Origin: Utricularia gibba
Taxonomy: Eukaryota; Streptophyta; Magnoliopsida; Lamiales; Lentibulariaceae
DNA length: 64,000 nucleotides
Assembly (NCBI GenBank): GCA_002189035.1
Contig: NEEC01000008.1
Coordinates: 620,001-684,000 of the forward strand
Reading direction: 5' to 3'
The translations under genes and the position numbers were made by a program. The notes beneath the pieces were generated by a model that saw nothing but the letters and a program-made list of their open reading frames with translations, searched no databases and was not told the origin of the DNA. Of this stretch, positions 58,710 through 64,000 are shown in pieces (positions within the stretch are counted from its first letter, which is position 1; every line of letters starts with the position of its first letter).

Positions 58710-59975
58710 TGTTGCGTGTCGTTTCCTCAACAAATTTTAAATATTTTAAAATGTAAAACACTAGAAAGCGTAGTACGAGTATCGATCTCAGGGAGTTGTT
58801 TTTCGTGAAAAGTGTTTGCAAGCAACTTCTACAAAATGTCACGGTTTTATAAAAGGGGGTTTTTAAGATGCAGAAATGGGCCTTGACTACGGGATGCAGT
58901 TCTTGAGAATAAGACTCCATCTCCTTCCTTTTTCCGTCCTTGCCTCGATTTTCACTGATTTCTTCCGAATAGCTGGTTATAGGAGCAAGGAATAGCCTAC
59001 TCTCCCTTACACTCTGATTGACAAGGAGGCATGGGAATAGCCTCATGTGATTCCCCTTGGACGATTAGGAAGACAAGAGGATTGCCTTCAAAACCGAATT
59101 GTGTGCGTGTGTCCAACTGTTGCCAATGGCCAGTGGCAAGTCCGAGGTCACAACCTGTCCACTGTCGCGGTACCTAGGCCACAAACAATCTGCTACTTCC
59201 CTCGAACCAGCAGGGTTGGAGTTGGTGCTCTTCACCTTGATCAACCAAAATCCGCGAGAATGGCCTACTACTCATGGATCTTGACTAAGAGTCGTTTCAG
59301 AAAGACTGCAACAAGATGCGTGGAAGTATGCGGAATTCGAATTGAATTCAGTGAAGAACCGAGTGTATTGCTCAGGACTTGGAAGGAAACTTCATCTACT
59401 TCCCAGAAACTAAAGGTTTTTAGCCCGAAAGGGCCATGGAAAACAGAAACGAAAGGAAACTAAGTGTTCTTCCTCCTTGAGGGGAGAAAGAACTCAAAAG
59501 TTCTAAGTACAAGAGAAAATGTTCAAAAGTCCTAAACTAAGTGCTCCAAGTGGCTTTTATATGACTTCCCACGTGCATTAACTCCTTTGGGTCCCCTTCC
59601 CATCATTCCTTCTGTCTTGCGTGCGCCAACATAATTTCTTTGCGTGCAAGTTTGCGCCCAATAATTGCTGCAGACTCTGACATGCCGTAAGTCATGGGCC
59701 TTGACCAGTGTCAGTCTTCCACCCACAATCATTCCAACTTGCGTACAAGGCACGAAAAATCAGAGTCTGACCACCTGCAATACTCCTGCAACACTCCTGA
59801 CAGTCTCCTGACATGCCTCGGTCAAAGTGTGAGAAAAAATGCATAAAATATACACAAAATAGAAAAATAGGAATTTTCTAGTAAAAATTAAATACTTAAT
59901 AATAAGACTCATAATTGGGCGACTTAGCACTTAATTAATACATAATAATACCTAAATAATAACTAGAAAATGACA
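58710..59975 (-). repeat. gypsy 5' LTR (~1.27 kb)
   Basis: The inner end is set by the primer site and the outer end by where copia sequence resumes; on the plus strand it runs TG...CA. It has no partner LTR in the window, so the outer boundary is inferred. Confidence 0.65.
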
Positions 59976-62600
59976 CTTAACAGTAGATTCCTTTTATCCT
60001 ATTTTGATTGCATCAAGAGAGTAGATGTAATCCTGCATCCACTCAGGTTTGGTAATGTGTCTGGTGTTTTGCCTTATTGCTGGTTCATCATAGGTTTGCC
60101 TTATTGCCTTATCTCATGCTTTGTTGGTAAAATTTTAATAAAAATGGGATTATCCACTGTAGTTTCAAGTGGATATTTTGAACCAATGCTCTCCTCTAAT
60201 TGATGCTAGAAAGTTGTGTGATCCAATAGAAGTAGAATTCCATGAGATTCTCCTGCATGGCTGCATACTTTTTATAGGAAAATCTCTTCATACAATATCA
60301 TATTCATGGAAACCAACATACTTTGGGTTGTATATGTAAAAATCTTGAAACCATTCTTATCTCATACATACCCTACAAATACCCATTTTCTTCCTATTGC
60401 AGCAAATTTATCATGACTCTTCAAGGTATCAGTGTAGAAACATAGACATTCAAAGTCTTTTAGTTGAGAAAGATCATCTTGTTTATTAAATAGAATTTCA
60501 GAAATTTTTGTTTCTAAAAAATATTTTATTTTTTTATTTTATCAAAATACCTACAATTGATATTTTTCTTTTGAAAATACCTGTTATTTGAAATTATTGT
60601 TTTAATACTTATTTTCATTTTTATTAAAATATATACTATTATATATATTAAGATAAATTACTCTTAATAATAATAATAATACTAATAATAAAATAGAAAA
60701 AAATTGTAATATAAACTATAATGTCCCTCACGGTGAAATTATTTCCACTTTGAACCCTATCCACTCTCTACATAAAAAATTATTGCATATATGGTAAGAT
60801 TTATGGTCACAATGATATTTACTACAGATTTTTATTCTTAAAATGATAAATCAATAATGTTAAACAATATAATTATTTTTCATTTTTTAAAATGATAGAA
60901 AATAATATTCATTTTAAAAAATAATACTATAACACTAGATAATATTTTTAATTTAGATAAAAAAAAGATTTATTAGTGTAATTCTGATTATGTTTTTATT
61001 CATCGAGTGCCAACAAGACAAAGAATAATGATTTTTCAAAATTTTGTATTTTGAAATGATAAAACTTAATAGGTCATTAAGTATTCAAATGAAAAAACTT
61101 TTAATAAATCAAAATATTATCAAATATAATAACCAATTAATCTAATGTATCATAAATTTTCAAATGTTATAAAAATAAAAAAAATAACTCAAAAATATTA
61201 TAAAATTTTAATTATATTTTAAAATACATTTTTATTAATAAAAAACATATATAAAATATAATTACAATATTTAATAAAATTTATAATTTTTTTGATTAAA
61301 TAGAAAAATAAATTGTTTCACTGCATTTATATGATTCTAGTGACTCTCTGTTCTGTCCCCCTTCTTCCGTGCTCTCATTAAATATAGTTACAATATTTTG
61401 TGGATGAGTGGCTGTTAGTGACGTTAAAGGTGACAAATATTTAAATTTTTTTTTCAATTAAAATCATTCAATTTCTTTTAAAAAACTACATTTTTTATAA
61501 TAACAAATTTATGTAAAAAATAATAAAAATACACGTATTCTAACAAAAAAAATAAGAAAGTACAGAGATTTGAGTGATGATAAAAAATAATAAGTATTTT
61601 AATAAATTTTATTATCTTACACAAATATAATAACAAAACAATCAACATAACTTCTATTGGTGTCTTTACTTCTAATGATACCTTTGGTAACCTATTTATT
61701 ATATAGGTAGCACTCAAAAGTGACTTCGACATATTAATGCATTAGATTGATGCATTAATGCCCTTGTTACCTCGATTAAGTGTTTATGTTTTCTCTCCAT
61801 TCTTCCATTTTGATGTGGAGTGCAGTAGGTGTGATGATATATCTTTTTTTGACCAAAAAAATTCCTTCAAGCTCCAGCTAATAATTTCACCTCCATTATC
61901 GGTTTGAACAATTTTGATCTTCCTTTGAAACTGTGTATTAACCAAGTGTACAAGATCCTTAATGATAGCATCTCCTTCAAATTTGTATTGTTATCAACAA
62001 TGGTTAGGAATGAATGTGTATTTGTGAATGTAGTGATTTTGTAAGGACCCCATACATCCATATGTGCCTTTTCATAAAAGATCTAGTACTATGCCTTCAT
62101 TGCTTTCAAACTTCAATCTTGTTAGTTTTCTAGTATGACAGAATTCACAAGGTGTTAATTGCTTCTCATCTCTGGAGGAAATTAATTGAAGTTTTCTCAT
62201 TTTGCTGGTGCATGACCCAAATGCATATTCCATAAAACAAGTTTGACAATGGCTGCGTTTGCAAAAGGTGCTCAGATGAAAAGGAAATAGAGTCATTAAA
62301 GACATCAAAAGTAGAATCTCCATCAATGAATTGTTCATCTAGCCAATACAAACCTCTAACCAACTTAAGTGATGGCTCCTTGTGAGAATACTTTAAAACA
62401 AGATATTTTGCATCCTCTTTTTTTTTAATCCCATTTGCCGCCTGTTTAGGTATAGGGCTACTGGCTATTCTTGTATTTCCATTTCCACTAACTATAGTGC
62501 TTTGTCTTAGATCACAGACATGTTTAGTTTTCGTCATATTATAGTTTGCAACAATGATCTGCTTCATTACTTACCATGTTCTAGACTTGTCTGTTAGAAG
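59976..62600 (-). mobile_element. Remnant of the second copia element: gag-side to integrase, interrupted
   Basis: Minus-strand pieces in copia order: HVCDLRQSTIVSGNGNTRIA (about 62490), gag-pre-integrase with QLTPCEFCHTRKLTRLKFE (62072-62338), integrase core with DVWGPYKITTFTNTHSFLTI (61867-62061), LLSATYIINRLPKVSLEVKT (about 61650-61735), then after an AT-rich insertion LSQLKDFECLCF and LKSHDKFAAIGRKWVFVG (60230-60495), and a connector PEWMQDYIYSL near 60030. Stops are frequent. The next domain, RT, resumes beyond the gypsy element at 55665. Confidence 0.78.
60496..61640. mobile_element. AT-rich ~1.15-kb insertion inside the copia integrase
   Basis: Flanking copia coding sequence breaks between TPIEV (61640) and ILFNKQ (60495), which would be adjacent in an intact integrase. 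The DNA between is extremely AT-rich, has no reading frame of note and no clear terminal repeats by eye. Confidence 0.6.
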
Positions 62601-63555
62601 TCGGCCTGGGTCTCTATGATCAAAGACATCAGAGAAGTAGAATTCAAAGAAATGACTCTATGGTAACAAAAGTTAGAATTTCAGGACATTTTTATTCATT
62701 TCTGGAAATGCTTACATGGATGTATCTCTTTAGTAATTAAGTTTTCAAATATCAATAAAGGAAAGGTTTTCAATTTTCGAAAACTGCCCTCACATAAACC
62801 CAATTTCTGCTTGAAAACTCAATAAAATATAAGACAAGTTATTTCCTCTTTCATTTCTCTATTCGCACTAGATTCTTCTAGATCACACACACAACAGGTA
62901 AATGACTTTTAATTTATTCATATTTGGTGAATGTTATGCATTAGATGTGAACGTATTTGTTTCCAACTAGTTGCTATTTTTTTTCTTTCAATTTTTTCTG
63001 TATCTCACTCTCTTTTTGAAAACATGCATTTTGTAATTTGATGGGTGGGAATTAAGATTCTTGTTACATTTAATAAGATTGTTGAATTAGATGGAGTTTC
63101 TTTTATCTTACCCTTTCAATATGGTTCCAAATTTCTCAGGAACTTTCTTTTTCATATTCTCCTGATTTCCTTGTAACTTAAACCCATTATTTTTGTTTAT
63201 GATGTATTTCACTGATTATTAAATCATTTTATTGCTTAATATTAGTAGTTAAAATCAGAATACTGTTTTTGGAATCATTGTTTCAAATCTATGCAATAAC
63301 TTTATTCACACATGATTTTCAAATGTGATTAGAAAATAGTTACATGAATTTGATCAGTCATTTTTATGATATCTTTTGTTGATTATAAATGATTCCTAAG
63401 TATTTAAATGTGTTTTGATGATGTATTTCAATATAATTAGTTGTTTTATTATTTAGAAATCATTTATTACTTCATATTAGCATACAAAATCAAATTTTTT
63501 ACTTCTAGAGTTATTGCTTAAATTAGGAATGATGTGATTATGAATATGCTTATTA
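62601..63555. other. AT-rich spacer between copia remnants, with a repeat near its left edge
   Basis: Apart from about 62609-62680, which resembles 63555-63625, no gene or domain is seen. It may include a decayed LTR of the second copia. Confidence 0.5.
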
Positions 63556-63556
63556 A

Positions 63557-64000
63557 TTTGTATGATCAAAGACAACTAGAAAAGCAGAATTCGAAGAAAA
63601 TGATTCTACGGTAACAAAAGGGAGAGCTTCAACAACAGAGCAATATTGAAGAAATTTGAAAACCCAGTTCGAAAGGTCAAGAACCGAAGGGTGAGAAGAA
63701 AACTCTCTATTGATTTCTTAGTTCAAAACAATTGAAATATCCTATTTATATTTTGTACAGAACTCATATAATAAAGGAATTATACAAAAGAACAATCAAG
63801 GTTGTTCTGCACTCTGTGGCCTGCCGCAATTCCCTTGTTGTGATAATATCCCCCCCTCAAGCTGGATGAAGGATGACGGATGCATTCCCAGCTTGCACAC
63901 GAGACTATGGAAAGTAGCAGCAGCTAAAGACTTGGTAAAACAATCAGCTACCTGGGAAGAAGAGCGAACATGCGTGGGCACTAAGAATCCAACCTTAAAT
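63557..64000 (-). mobile_element. 3' end of a third copia element (partial at window edge)
   Basis: On the minus strand the frame is open from the window edge to a stop at 63796. It encodes the C-terminal RNase H tail of copia pol: PTHVRSSSQVADCFTKSLAA, then FHSLVCKLGMHPSSFIQLEG. A G-rich polypurine tract (TTGAGGGGGGA, opposite about 63849-63859) marks the start of a 3' LTR that continues to about 63590 or lower. The coding part visible here has no stop before its natural end, so it may be younger than its neighbours. Confidence 0.8.

Larger units (their letters stand above)
55666..59975 (-). mobile_element. Truncated Ty3/gypsy (Athila-like) LTR retrotransposon
   Basis: On the minus strand there is a 5' LTR (58710-59975), a tRNA-Asp-type primer site, gag, an aspartic protease and the first residues of reverse transcriptase (KPIRQPQ), where it ends abruptly at about 55666 against copia sequence. 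RT, RNase H, integrase and the 3' LTR are missing. The gag, protease and primer site resemble the Athila/Tat lineage. It sits inside the second copia element. Confidence 0.85.

Noticed and set aside
59047-59463. 138-aa plus-strand frame in the gypsy LTR
   Set aside because: It lies wholly inside the LTR on the strand opposite to the element and matches no known domain.

Overview
The window is nuclear DNA from a flowering plant. Multi-exon genes with GT-AG introns, plant-only families (CIPK, Ca2+-activated RSH, WRKY, SBP-box, P-type PPR, galactinol synthase, PCC13-62) and plant LTR retrotransposons show this. I cannot name the lineage.

Layout. From 1 to about 46.6 kb it is gene-dense, with about 17 genes. 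In order they are: an F-box/LRR tail (+), a DUF6817-type protein (-), cyclin-J18 (+), a CIPK1-like kinase (+), a Ca2+-activated RelA/SpoT homologue (-), a sugar-phosphate/phosphate translocator (-), a receptor-like kinase (+), a large SPL transcription factor (+), a PPR protein (+), galactinol synthase (-), a PCC13-62 desiccation-related protein (+), an acidic Asp/Glu-rich protein (-), a small tail-anchored protein (-), a group IIc WRKY (-), HYPK (+), an unrecognised multi-exon gene (-), a pectinesterase/invertase inhibitor (+), a serine carboxypeptidase-like enzyme (-) and a ZCCHC10-type zinc-knuckle protein (-). AT-rich spacers hold diverged inverted- and direct-repeat elements. From about 49 to 64 kb it is a retrotransposon graveyard: one nearly complete copia element with both LTRs, a second copia broken by a truncated Athila-like gypsy element and by an AT-rich insertion, and the 3' end of a third copia running off the window.

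Genes that may work together. Galactinol synthase and the PCC13-62 protein are head to head across about 1 kb; both families are induced by drying and cold. The CIPK and the EF-hand RSH, both tied to calcium signalling, are convergent neighbours. HYPK and the acidic protein share a telo-box plus TGGGCC promoter style.

Main anomaly. Seven otherwise well-conserved genes carry up to ten single-base frameshifts. Every one is explained by one missing G or C in a G/C run. In the six genes whose full exon set I traced, adding the missing bases returns the summed exon length to a multiple of three. This looks like a systematic consensus error rather than biology, and annotation made directly from this sequence would split or truncate these genes. 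I found no clear undescribed biological system. The best leads are the desiccation gene pair, the unrecognised gene at 41.4-42.3 kb, and the unnamed repeat families.
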